Origin: Calothrix rhizosoleniae SC01 | GTDB taxonomy: Bacteria; Cyanobacteriota; Cyanobacteriia; Cyanobacteriales; Nostocaceae | DNA: 59,976 nucleotides | NCBI RefSeq assembly: GCF_900185595.1 | Contig: NZ_FYBH01000158.1 | Span: 1 to 59,976, forward strand | Direction of reading: 5' to 3' | Shown: positions 49,105 to 57,597 of the stretch, one piece after another | Position numbering within the stretch: position 1 is the first letter of the stretch | Layout: the number at the start of each line of letters is the position of its first letter | Notes under the pieces: generated by a model | What the model was told of the DNA's origin: nothing | Database searches by the model: none | Seen by the model: the letters and a program-made list of their open reading frames with translations, nothing else | Translations under genes and position numbers: made by a program

Positions 49105-50430
49105 ATGAAAGTATTATTTAGTAATCCCCCTTGGTGGGAAAAAAAAGAAGGTAATTTTTGGCGTGCAGGTGTAAGAGCTGGTTCTCGTTGGCCTTTTACT
49201 TATTTTGTCAGATCAGCACCAGATCAATTTCAATTTGGTGACTACTTACCCTATCCCTTTTTTATGGGTTATGCAGCCACTTACACCCGTGAAAAAACTA
49301 AAACTGATGTTAATTTTCGAGATAGTATCGCTTTAAGAGAAAGCTATCAAACTTATTTTCAGCATTTGGAAGCTGAACAATATGAATACATTTTCATAGA
49401 AATAGCTACTCCTAGTTGGGAACATGATCAGAAATTAATTAGAGAAATCAACAAAATTCTCCCTGATTGCAAAATAGTTGTTACCGGACCAATTACAACG
49501 ACAAAATCAGAGTCAATTCTCAATCATTACCCAGTTTATGCCTGTATTCGTGGTGAGTACGAGAAAGGTAGTGTGCGCGTAATTAACGGAGAATCAGGTT
49601 TAATTGACTACGACCTTCTGACTACAGAAGAAATGAATCAATCACCTTTCCCTTACTTTGACGAATGGTATGCTCATCGTTATTGGGATGCAAATCCTAT
49701 TGGTCAAAGACCACCTCATGCTCAAATTTGGAGTAGTCGGGGTTGTCCTTTTAAATGTATTTTCTGTGTCTGGCCAGCTGCTATGACGGGAAATGACCCC
49801 GAAGGCAAAAATCCACGTACAGTCAGACAATATTCTCCAGAATACATGGAGGCTTTTATTCAGGAATTAATAGAACGCTATCAATACCAGTGTATTTACT
49901 TTGATGATGATACTTTCAATTTAGGTAATCGTCACGTTTTGCAAATGTGTGAGGTGATGAGCCGTATAGGGATTCCTTGGTCTGCCATGTGTCGTGCAGA
50001 TACAATTCCTTTAGACACTTGGAAAGTTATGAAAGAAAGCGGTTGTTTTGGGGTCAAATTAGGCTTTGAAAGTGGCAATCAATATGTAGTAGATAAAATC
50101 GTTAATAAACACCTGGACTTAGAAGATGCAAGTCAGGCAGTTTTTGAAATTAAACGATTAGGTATGACAGTTCATGGTACTTTCACCTATGGATTACCTG
50201 GAGAAACCCCAGAACAAATGTTAGATACTAAGCGATTTATTGCTTCTTTACCTTTTGATACTTATCAAGAATCGGGTACAGCAGAAATTGAAGGAACTCC
50301 TTTACATGCTCTGAGAGAAAAAGGTCAGTTAGATCGTTATCAGGGTGCGACAATGGATGGTAATTATCAGCGTCAAGTTGATGGAAATAAAAAGTTTCAA
50401 GGCTTAGTTGAAAGTCTGAGAAGTAACTAA
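49105..50430 (+). CDS. Radical SAM protein with degenerate B12-binding-like N-terminus
   Basis: A 441-residue radical SAM enzyme. The cluster motif GCPFKCIFCVW gives C214, C218 and C221. The N-terminal ~150 residues follow the cobalamin-binding fold (FFMGYAATYTREKTKTDVNF, IEIATPSWEHDQKLIREIN and KIVVTGPITTT), but the DxHxxG cobalamin ligand motif is replaced by NFRDSIALRES with no His, so B12 binding through that ligand looks lost. The core has IYFDDDTFNLGNRHV, MCRADTIP and GLPGETPEQMLDTK, all normal for this class. It probably modifies a sugar or lipid in the glycan pathway. It starts 95 bases after the methyltransferase gene. Confidence 0.88.
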   Translation: MKVLFSNPPWWEKKEGNFWRAGVRAGSRWPFTYFVRSAPDQFQFGDYLPYPFFMGYAATYTREKTKTDVNFRDSIALRESYQTYFQHLEAEQYEYIFIEIATPSWEHDQKLIREINKILPDCKIVVTGPITTTKSESILNHYPVYACIRGEYEKGSVRVINGESGLIDYDLLTTEEMNQSPFPYFDEWYAHRYWDANPIGQRPPHAQIWSSRGCPFKCIFCVWPAAMTGNDPEGKNPRTVRQYSPEYMEAFIQELIERYQYQCIYFDDDTFNLGNRHVLQMCEVMSRIGIPWSAMCRADTIPLDTWKVMKESGCFGVKLGFESGNQYVVDKIVNKHLDLEDASQAVFEIKRLGMTVHGTFTYGLPGETPEQMLDTKRFIASLPFDTYQESGTAEIEGTPLHALREKGQLDRYQGATMDGNYQRQVDGNKKFQGLVESLRSN

Positions 50431-50471
50431 AATAGATAGCATAATTTATTTAACAAGAGTAGGTAATCATT

Positions 50472-53400
50472 ATGAAAATTCTTATTGATGGAGTAGCATT
50501 CAGCCAAGCACAAGACCAAAAAGCTATTGATTTTTGGCAACAGCTTATGCCTAGGCTGACTCTTAGGTTAAAGGGAGAAAATATTTATTACCTGAATAGA
50601 AATTCAGATATAGATTTTCCAGACCTTACTAGTCTTCATAATCTATATGCTCCATCAGTGGATTATTCTTTATCTGCTTTAGAAGATCGACGTTTAGCTA
50701 GTTTGTGTCGAGAATTAAATATTGATGTATTTATTTCCACTTATAATACTTCCGCAGGCAGTGGAGTTAAAACTTTATTTATAGATTTAGGAAATAGTGA
50801 TGATGTAAATATCGTTAGTTCTAAACAGAGAAGTCTCAGATTTACATCCTTTTATTTAGCTATATATCAGGAAAACATCAAAGAATTACAAAAATATGTG
50901 AATTTAGCCTCTGAGAATATCCAGGCTATTTATGCAGATTCTAATCATGAATTAGACTGGATAACAGTTGCTAATTTTGTTGCTAAAACAACTATCAATC
51001 TAAGTGCATATCAACTTAGTCAAGAAGTTGCTCGCATTCAATTAGCAGAAGAGGAAGCAACTCAAGCAGAAGCGTTACAATTAAGAAAACAGGCTTACGG
51101 CGAAGAAGCATATAAGAATTTTTATCAATCAACAAGCTATAAAATTGAACAAAAGCAGAAGGCTAATTTAGCAACAATTGCTGGATTCAAATCATCTGTT
51201 AATTATGAATATGACGATAATTGGCAATTAACCACTCCTGTTGCTTTTCTTATTTTCAATCGCCCCGATACCACTGCCAGAGTTTTTGAAGTAATTCGTC
51301 AAGCTAAACCCCCTAAATTGTTAGTTGTTGCGGATGGTGCGAGAGTCGATAAACCGGGAGAAGCAGAAAAATGTGCTGCTACTAGAGCAATTATTAATCA
51401 AGTTGATTGGGAATGTGAAATACTAACTAATTACTCTGAAGTTAATTTAGGTTGTCGAAAAAGAGTAAGTAGTGGTTTAGATTGGGTATTTGAGCAAGTA
51501 GAAGAAGCGATTATTTTAGAAGATGATTGTCTTCCTCATCCCACTTTTTTCCGCTACTGTCAGGAATTGTTAGATAAATATCGTGATGATGAACGCATCA
51601 TGATGATTTCTGGTGATAACTTCCAATTTGGACAGAAAAGAACTGAATACAGTTATTATTTTTCCCGTTATGGTCATTGCTGGGGTTGGGCAAGTTGGCG
51701 TAGAGCATGGACAAACTATGATGATTATATGCAGAAATGGCCAGAATTAAGAGATAACGGTTGGCTTAATTCTGTCTTACAAAATGAGCAGACAATTGCT
51801 TACTGGTCAAAGATATTTCAAGGTGTTTATGATGGCTTTAATACTTGGGATTATATTTGGTTATTTACCCTTTGGGCGAATAATGGATTAACAATATTAC
51901 CCCATGAAAATTTAGTTTCTAATATTGGTTTTGGCTCTGGCACTCATACAATCATGAGTAATAGTCAATTTGCTAATATGCCCGTTGAAGTAATGAATTT
52001 TCCTCTAAAACATCCTAGGATGATAAACAGAAATATTGAGGCTGATGATTTTACAGAAAAAACACAATTTAGTGGTGTAATATCACAACCACAAAAAAGA
52101 GAAATAACATACACAAATACTATACAATCTGTACAAAAATGTAAGGTTTGCAACTCTGATTCTTTTCATCTCTCCACAGCAAAAATCCTCCAAAAATATG
52201 AGGTTAATTATTTTCAATGCTCTCACTGTGGTTTTGTACAAACGGAACATCCTTATTGGTTAGATGAGGCTTATTCAGAAGCGATCGCTGTTAGTGATGT
52301 TGGCTTAGTGTATCGTAATAACATCATGGCCAATATTACGGGTAAATTGCTATTCAATTATTTTGATCATCAAGCCAAATTTTTAGATTATGGTGGTGGC
52401 TATGGTCTTTTTGTGCGCCTAATGAGAGATCAAGGATTTGATTTTTACTGGTTTGATAAATTCTGTAAAAATATATTTGCCAGAGGATTTGATTTACAGA
52501 AAGACGACAAACAAAATTTAGAATTAATTACAGCTTTTGAGTTATTTGAACATCTAACTAATCCGTTACAGGAGTTAAAAGAAATTATTAATTTATGTCC
52601 TAACATTCTATTTAGTACAGAACTACTACCTGAAGATAATCCCACACCAGATAAGTGGTGGTATTACACCCCCCATGAAGGTCAACATATTTCTATATAT
52701 ACTCGAAAATCCTTAGAAATATTAGCCAGTAAGCATAATCTTAAACTACACACTAATGGGAAGTCTCTACACTTATTGACTACAAAAGAAGATTTACCAG
52801 AAAACTTGTTTGAACAATTAGCACAAAATGAGTTGCAACCTACCAACAAAGAATCACTGTTATCCCGTGATTTTAATCAAATAGTTAATAATATTGTACT
52901 AAAAGATAGAGGATTAAATGCTAAGGAATTAGAAATTAATCCAGAAACTCAACAACCAATTATTATATTTGATGGTGTATTTTTCCAACTTTATAAAACT
53001 GGCATTGCTCGTGTCTGGAGATCTTTACTACAAGAATGGGCAAATAATGAATTCAGTAAACACATTGTAGTCCTTGACCGTGCTGGTACTGCTCCTAAAA
53101 TACCTGGTATTAGATATCGCACTATACCAGCATATAGTTACAACAACACCGATGCTGATAGAGAAATGCTACAGCAAGTGTGTGATGAAGAAAATGCAGA
53201 TTTGTTTATCTCCTCCTACTACACTACTCCCATAACAACGCCTTCTGTATTCATGGCTTATGATATGATTCCTGAAGTCATGAGATGGGATATGAATAAT
53301 CCCATGTGGCAAGAAAAACATCGAGCTATTCAACAGGCATCTGCTTACATAGCAATTTCAAAACACACAGCGCACGACTTATCAAACTTTTTCACAAATA

Positions 53401-54425
53401 TATCGTTAGAGGATATTACCGTAGCTCGTTGTGGAGTTAAAAATACTTTTTCACCAGCTAAAGCAGAAGATATTAATGCTTTTAAAATAGAGTATGGTAT
53501 TACAAAACCCTACTTTATTCTGATTGGTGTAGGAACTGGTTATAAGAACAGTATCTTATTCTTCCAGGCTTTTTCCAAGCTTGCGACTAGCCAGGGGTTT
53601 GATATTGTTTGTACAGGGAGTGGTGGTGTATTAGCACCTGAATTTAGAAACCATTCATCCGGTAGCACTGCTCATATGTTGCAACTCAGTGATGAAGAAT
53701 TAGCAATAGCTTATTCTGGTGCAGTGGCATTAGTTTATCCTTCTAAATATGAGGGCTTTGGAATGCCTATAGCTGAAGCAATGGCTTGTGGTTGTCCTGT
53801 AATTACTTGTGCTAATGCCTCAATTCCAGAAGTCGCAGGAAAAGCAGCTATTTATGTGAATGATGATGACATAGAAGCAACAGTAAACGCTCTTTGCGAA
53901 GTACAGAAGCCTGTTATTCGTAATACTTTAATTGCTGCTGGTTTGGAACAAGTAAAGCAGTTTTCTTGGTCAACAATGGCAGATACTGTTAGTTCAGTGT
54001 TGATTAATACAACACCACTGTGTTTAAACCTGAAAGAAAATAACCTAATTGTTTTCCCTGATTGGAATCAGTCAGAAGAATCAATAGGTTTAGAGTTGCA
54101 AGCAGTAATTAAAACTCTGGCGACTTATCCTGATAGCCAAAAAACTACTTTACTAATTGATACTAGTAATATTGCTGTGGAAGACGCGGAAATGTTTTTA
54201 TCCAGTGTCGCTATGAATCTACTTATGGAATCAGATTTAGATATGACTGAGGAGTTACAGATTTCCTTAATTGGAGAGTTAAGCAATATTCAGTGGAAAA
54301 CTTTATTATCAAGCATTCAGGCAAGAATTATTTTGGAAAATGATAATCAAGAAGCTGTGATGAAATTATCAATGACAAAACTCCCACAGCGCAAACTTGA
54401 AAGCTTTCAACTCTCAGCAGTATAA
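50472..54425 (+). CDS. 1317-aa fusion: GT-B half-domain, GT2-like glycosyltransferase, methyltransferase, GT4 glycosyltransferase
   Basis: A very large cytoplasmic enzyme. Residues 1-110 are a stand-alone GT-B acceptor lobe (DGVAFSQAQ... DVFISTYNT) that resembles the lobe opening the GT4 unit at 834-930 (DGVFFQLYK... DLFISSYYT). Residues 253-500 are a GT-A glycosyltransferase (VAFLIFNRPDTTARVF, acidic EDD 350-352, GHCWGWASWRRAW). Residues 555-770 are a methyltransferase with a zinc-knuckle pair (CKVCNS, CSHCGF) and the SAM motif FLDYGGGYGLF (637-647). Residues 828-1175 are a GT4 enzyme with EGFGMPIAEAMACGCP, including the nucleotide-sugar Glu pair E1094 and E1102. Residues 1190-1317 are a C-terminal helper domain. 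It is last in the operon and followed by a strong terminator. Confidence 0.88.
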   Translation: MKILIDGVAFSQAQDQKAIDFWQQLMPRLTLRLKGENIYYLNRNSDIDFPDLTSLHNLYAPSVDYSLSALEDRRLASLCRELNIDVFISTYNTSAGSGVKTLFIDLGNSDDVNIVSSKQRSLRFTSFYLAIYQENIKELQKYVNLASENIQAIYADSNHELDWITVANFVAKTTINLSAYQLSQEVARIQLAEEEATQAEALQLRKQAYGEEAYKNFYQSTSYKIEQKQKANLATIAGFKSSVNYEYDDNWQLTTPVAFLIFNRPDTTARVFEVIRQAKPPKLLVVADGARVDKPGEAEKCAATRAIINQVDWECEILTNYSEVNLGCRKRVSSGLDWVFEQVEEAIILEDDCLPHPTFFRYCQELLDKYRDDERIMMISGDNFQFGQKRTEYSYYFSRYGHCWGWASWRRAWTNYDDYMQKWPELRDNGWLNSVLQNEQTIAYWSKIFQGVYDGFNTWDYIWLFTLWANNGLTILPHENLVSNIGFGSGTHTIMSNSQFANMPVEVMNFPLKHPRMINRNIEADDFTEKTQFSGVISQPQKREITYTNTIQSVQKCKVCNSDSFHLSTAKILQKYEVNYFQCSHCGFVQTEHPYWLDEAYSEAIAVSDVGLVYRNNIMANITGKLLFNYFDHQAKFLDYGGGYGLFVRLMRDQGFDFYWFDKFCKNIFARGFDLQKDDKQNLELITAFELFEHLTNPLQELKEIINLCPNILFSTELLPEDNPTPDKWWYYTPHEGQHISIYTRKSLEILASKHNLKLHTNGKSLHLLTTKEDLPENLFEQLAQNELQPTNKESLLSRDFNQIVNNIVLKDRGLNAKELEINPETQQPIIIFDGVFFQLYKTGIARVWRSLLQEWANNEFSKHIVVLDRAGTAPKIPGIRYRTIPAYSYNNTDADREMLQQVCDEENADLFISSYYTTPITTPSVFMAYDMIPEVMRWDMNNPMWQEKHRAIQQASAYIAISKHTAHDLSNFFTNISLEDITVARCGVKNTFSPAKAEDINAFKIEYGITKPYFILIGVGTGYKNSILFFQAFSKLATSQGFDIVCTGSGGVLAPEFRNHSSGSTAHMLQLSDEELAIAYSGAVALVYPSKYEGFGMPIAEAMACGCPVITCANASIPEVAGKAAIYVNDDDIEATVNALCEVQKPVIRNTLIAAGLEQVKQFSWSTMADTVSSVLINTTPLCLNLKENNLIVFPDWNQSEESIGLELQAVIKTLATYPDSQKTTLLIDTSNIAVEDAEMFLSSVAMNLLMESDLDMTEELQISLIGELSNIQWKTLLSSIQARIILENDNQEAVMKLSMTKLPQRKLESFQLSAV

Positions 54426-54500
54426 TCAAATACTTGTAGATGAGTATTTTCTGTTGTAATAGCTTAGCGATCGCTAACTAATAAATATTTGTCATTCCTA

Positions 54501-54543
54501 TAAGTCCGTCACTGAAACAGTATTCCCTTCAGTGGCGGACTTA
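54501..54543 (+). terminator. Terminator of the glycan operon
   Basis: AAGTCCGTCACTGAA (54502-54516) pairs with TTCAGTGGCGGACTT (54528-54542) over 15 positions with one G-T pair, plus one outer pair, and an 11-base loop. A TTATTAGG tail follows. Confidence 0.8.
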
Positions 54544-54680
54544 TTAGGATTTGGGTAAAATTTGGGTTGTCAAATTTTATGAATATTCCCAGGGATTGAT
54601 CACATTTGATGAATATAACACTACGTAATTAGGGCGCGGACATTGTTGAAGACTCAAACCTATGAACAGTAAACTTATTA

Positions 54681-54807
54681 AGTAGGTAGGCGTAAAAAAT
54701 TATCGTTTGGATAAGACAGGGGGCAGGGGGCAGGGAGCAGGGGGAAAAAGGGTTTTAGCCTTATTTACTTTTCTCCACATAGTTTGGTTTTATTGTGCCG
54801 ACTTACT
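54681..54807. mobile_element. 127-bp TA-flanked miniature inverted-repeat element (copy 1)
   Basis: Imperfect terminal inverted repeats (AGTAGGTAGGCG and the complement of GCCGACTTACT) with TA on each flank. The interior has a purine run of four CAGGGGG/CAGGGAG units. It is about 94% identical over the same 127 bp to the copy at 56614-56740 (seven differences by eye). TA target duplication is typical of IS630/Tc1-type mobilisation; no such transposase is in the window. Confidence 0.8.
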
Positions 54808-54869
54808 TACTTGCGCATAGCGCTATAGTGCTTAATGAACACTTCACTTTATTTTATAGGGGTACAAAC

Positions 54870-56225
54870 ATGGAAATTTATCAAAAAATTTGGGAAAATG
54901 ATGAAAATCAATTTTCCGTTAGTGCTCGCAATAATCAAGGGGAATGGGATAACGAAGATGCAGATATTCTCTTAGATGAGCAGGTTAAAGCCAGTGGAAA
55001 ACGAGAAATTGACTTGGCTACCCATCCTCTATTTCATCGTGTCAACGAAAGTAAGTTATTTGATGAGAGTACAACTTATGTTAGTTTCATCAATTTATTA
55101 GATAATTATGCCATTCGCTCTGTTGATCCAGAATTTACATCTGAAGAGGAAGCAGCAGAGCAACAAAAATTCTTGTCCTTAATTATTAAAACTAAACCCA
55201 TGCAGATTGCACGGGAATATATCAATGAGGAATTTGGAGAAAACTTATCTGAAAAACAATTTCAGCAGAAGCTCTATCATATCTGGTTTGAGTTATATAC
55301 TAACTATTACAAAGGAAAGTCAACTGATTATTGTTCTGGTTTTGAACATGTTTTTGTTGGTGAAGGTAAATTTAATCTTCAAGCAGGAAACAAGAAGGAA
55401 AACTTCGGTAAAATTTCCGGCTATCATTCCTGGATCAAGTTTTATCTAGATGAGAAAAATCAACGAGTCAATTATTTAGGTTATAAATATGATCTCAAAG
55501 GTGAAGATGGTTCTGCAAACCCCAATGTTGTCACCTTACAACAAGTCCAAAATGTGACTAATATGCGAGGAGATGTAATTGCTCAACTATTTAAAAAGAA
55601 AGGGGGATTTTTTGTTGGTCCTAGTCCGGAATGTGAAATAGCGATCGCAACAGTGGCTTTTTATGAAAGTGTATATGGCAAAATTCAAGACCAGCGACGG
55701 GCGACAATTAATGGAGCGACCTACGATTTAGTAATTTACCGCAATATTAATCCCAATGGCTCCCGAGGTGAGCTAATTCGTTCTTTCTTTCCTATTTTTC
55801 TAGGACTAGAAGAATTAGATGGGAAAGAAAAACCAGAAAAAGATGAGCCAGAAACAACACCTCCTGTAGTCAATCCCATAGACATTAATTTAAAAAATGA
55901 TGGTGTAGTAGTAATTACTTCTACCTTACCTAATCCCAGAGGCGTAGATGATGGTAATGAATGGGTAGAGTTGAAAAATAATACGAATCAAGCCATTGAT
56001 TTAACAGGTTGGCAATTACTAGATAAATTAGATCGTCCTCAACCTTTGAAGGGAACTATAGCAGCCAATGAAGTCAAACGTTTTAATATTACCCGCACTC
56101 ATCCAAGTGGGATGCAATTAACTAATAAATCAGGTTTGATTTCTTTGGAGGATGAAAAATCTAACTTGATTGCAAAAGTTAAATATTCCCGTGCTCATTC
56201 TGGTGAGGTTATAACATTTAATTAA
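54870..56225 (+). CDS. EndoU-family endoribonuclease with C-terminal lamin-tail domain
   Basis: A 451-residue protein. Residues 60-320 match the XendoU/EndoU RNase fold: GFEHVFVGEGKF with H160, SGYHSWIKFYLDEKNQ with H186, NYLGYKYDL, and FKKKGGFFVGPSPECEIAIA, whose Lys (one of 242-244) sits where the catalytic Lys belongs. EndoU enzymes cut RNA at uridylates in a metal-dependent manner. The spacing between the two His residues is 26, against about 16 in vertebrate XendoU, because of an insert. Residues 325-451 form an immunoglobulin-like lamin-tail domain (NEWVELKNNTNQAIDLTGWQ). No signal peptide is seen. ATG 54870 has AGGGG upstream; the open frame continues upstream into the mobile element to a TTG at 54795, which I reject. 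Confidence 0.85.
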   Translation: MEIYQKIWENDENQFSVSARNNQGEWDNEDADILLDEQVKASGKREIDLATHPLFHRVNESKLFDESTTYVSFINLLDNYAIRSVDPEFTSEEEAAEQQKFLSLIIKTKPMQIAREYINEEFGENLSEKQFQQKLYHIWFELYTNYYKGKSTDYCSGFEHVFVGEGKFNLQAGNKKENFGKISGYHSWIKFYLDEKNQRVNYLGYKYDLKGEDGSANPNVVTLQQVQNVTNMRGDVIAQLFKKKGGFFVGPSPECEIAIATVAFYESVYGKIQDQRRATINGATYDLVIYRNINPNGSRGELIRSFFPIFLGLEELDGKEKPEKDEPETTPPVVNPIDINLKNDGVVVITSTLPNPRGVDDGNEWVELKNNTNQAIDLTGWQLLDKLDRPQPLKGTIAANEVKRFNITRTHPSGMQLTNKSGLISLEDEKSNLIAKVKYSRAHSGEVITFN

Positions 56226-56273
56226 TGTAAAATACTGAATGCAGTCGATCATAATAAGGCAATAAATTCAACT

Positions 56274-56378
56274 TTTGGCATTGCTGATTTGAAGTATGAA
56301 ATTGACAAATAAGGTATTCACAATTCTTACTCTCCGAGCATTTGAAAGCAATTCATACCTGAATTCAGCAACGCCAAA
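56274..56378. mobile_element. 105-bp miniature inverted-repeat element
   Basis: Left end TTTGGCATTGCTGATTTGA and right end (complement) TTTGGCGTTGCTGAATTCA form long imperfect terminal inverted repeats, with further matching GTATGAA text inside each arm. Non-coding. A target duplication could not be defined with confidence. It sits 50 bp downstream of the EndoU gene and 28 bp before the split methyltransferase gene. Confidence 0.55.
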
Positions 56379-56406
56379 TTGAGAATTAATTATTCTTCTG
56401 GTAAAT

Positions 56407-57162
56407 ATGAGTATTCAAGCAGCATACGATCATTGGTCAGACACATACGATTCTGATGACAATTTTACACGAGATTTAGATCTAGCAGTCACCAGGGAAA
56501 TTTTGATTGGTTTGAGGTATAAATCAGTTATTGAGATTGGTTGTGGTACAGGTAAAAATACTGTTCTGCTTTCACAAATTGCTGAACAAGTTCATGCCAT
56601 AGATTTTTCAGTAAGTAGGTTGGCGTAAAAAATTATCGTTTGGATAAGGCAGGGGGCAGGGAGCAGGGAGCAGGGGGAACAAGGGTTTTAGGCTTATTTA
56701 CTATTCTTCACATAGTTTGGTTTTATTGTGCCGACTTACTTATCCATGATTGAAATAGCTAAAAAGAAAGTGAATTCAGCCAACGTGATATTTTCTACAG
56801 GGGATATAACAAAGGGATGGATTTATAGTGATGAATCAGCTGATTTGGTAACTTGTAACCTCGTTTTAGAACACATAGAAGAACTATCATTTATATTTTC
56901 CGAAGCATCTCGTGTATTAATGAAAGGAGGACAATTATTCATATCTGAGCTACATCAATTTAGACAATATAAAGGAGGAAAAGCTAATTTTCAAATCGAT
57001 AAAAATATTATTGAAATCGAAGCATTTTTACATCATATATCAGATTTTTTTAACATAGGAAAAAATCACAACTTCATCCTGGAAAACTTTCAGGAGTGGT
57101 GGCATGAACAAGATAAAAATAAACCACCAAGACTTGTATCATTCTTATTTATAAAGTATTAA
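56407..57162 (+). pseudogene. Class I methyltransferase split by a 127-bp mobile element
   Basis: The first part (56407-56613) encodes MSIQAAYDHWSDTYDSDDNF to HAIDFSV with motif I VIEIGCGTGKNTVLL. After the element, the frame resumes at 56743 with SMIEIAKKKVNSANVIFSTG, motif IV DLVTCNLVLEHIEELSFIF and a C-terminal part ending at 57162. Taking out 56614-56740 together with one TA copy (56741-56742) joins GTA directly to TCC ATG ATT in frame, giving an intact protein of about 208 residues (DFSVSMIEIAKKKV, the normal methyltransferase motif). The gene is therefore a recently inactivated small-molecule-type methyltransferase; no substrate can be assigned. Confidence 0.85.
56614..56740. mobile_element. 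127-bp TA-flanked miniature inverted-repeat element (copy 2)
   Basis: Same element as 54681-54807, flanked by TA at 56612-56613 and 56741-56742. It carries stop codons in the host frame (TAA at 56626). The purine run differs by one base from copy 1. It interrupts a methyltransferase gene, which proves insertion and marks the element boundaries. Confidence 0.85.
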
Positions 57163-57166
57163 ACTC

Positions 57167-57525
57167 CTAGCCATAGGAAAATTTGCAAGTACTTAAATTA
57201 AAGTTGATTGTCCAATCCGGAGCGAGTGAGAATACATTAGCAATCCCACCATTTTCTTGGCGATGAATCCTACTCCACAGAAACACGGAAATTTCAGGTA
57301 TAATTGAACGCCCGCCAGAGGTACAGCGAAGTTCAGAGAAAGCCCTGGCAATTTGTTTGAGTTTGACAATCAAATTAATAGCAGGTGCTAACTCTGTCTG
57401 AAGTGCGCTGTGTTCTCCTTGTGGCATAGGTTTTTAATGATACATCCATTAATATACTCACTGGGAGGTTCTGTCTCTGGCAGCTTGAGAAATTCATCTA
57501 GAGTATTAGAATATATCTGTAGCAT
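57167..57525 (-). pseudogene. Broken Uma2-family nuclease gene
   Basis: On the minus strand the N-terminal part starts at ATG 57525 (SNTLDEFLKLPETEPPSEYI, then NGCIIKN) and is followed, after a one-base frameshift in an A-run near 57432, by the Uma2-type continuation PMPQGEHSALQTELAPAINL, LRCTSGGRSIIPEISVFLWS and ENGGIANVFSLAPDWTI. The family core should continue with EILSPDQS-like text but instead diverges and stops at 57167, so the C-terminus is gone too. Uma2 proteins are PD-(D/E)XK-type putative endonucleases, extremely common in cyanobacteria. This one is dead. Confidence 0.7.
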
Positions 57526-57597
57526 TTAAAACATTCTAGTTAGGAATCATTGGTACTGTTACTTTTATTCTACAGATAACTCATTTACCTACATCAA

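Larger units (their letters stand above)
54426..54869. other. Intergenic region with terminator and mobile element
   Basis: Holds the operon terminator (54501-54543) and a 127-bp miniature element (54681-54807), both listed separately. Nothing else recognised. Confidence 0.6.

Noticed and set aside
54795-54869. N-terminal extension of the EndoU protein
   Set aside because: The extra 25 codons begin inside the mobile element at a TTG without ribosome-binding site; the ATG at 54870 has one.
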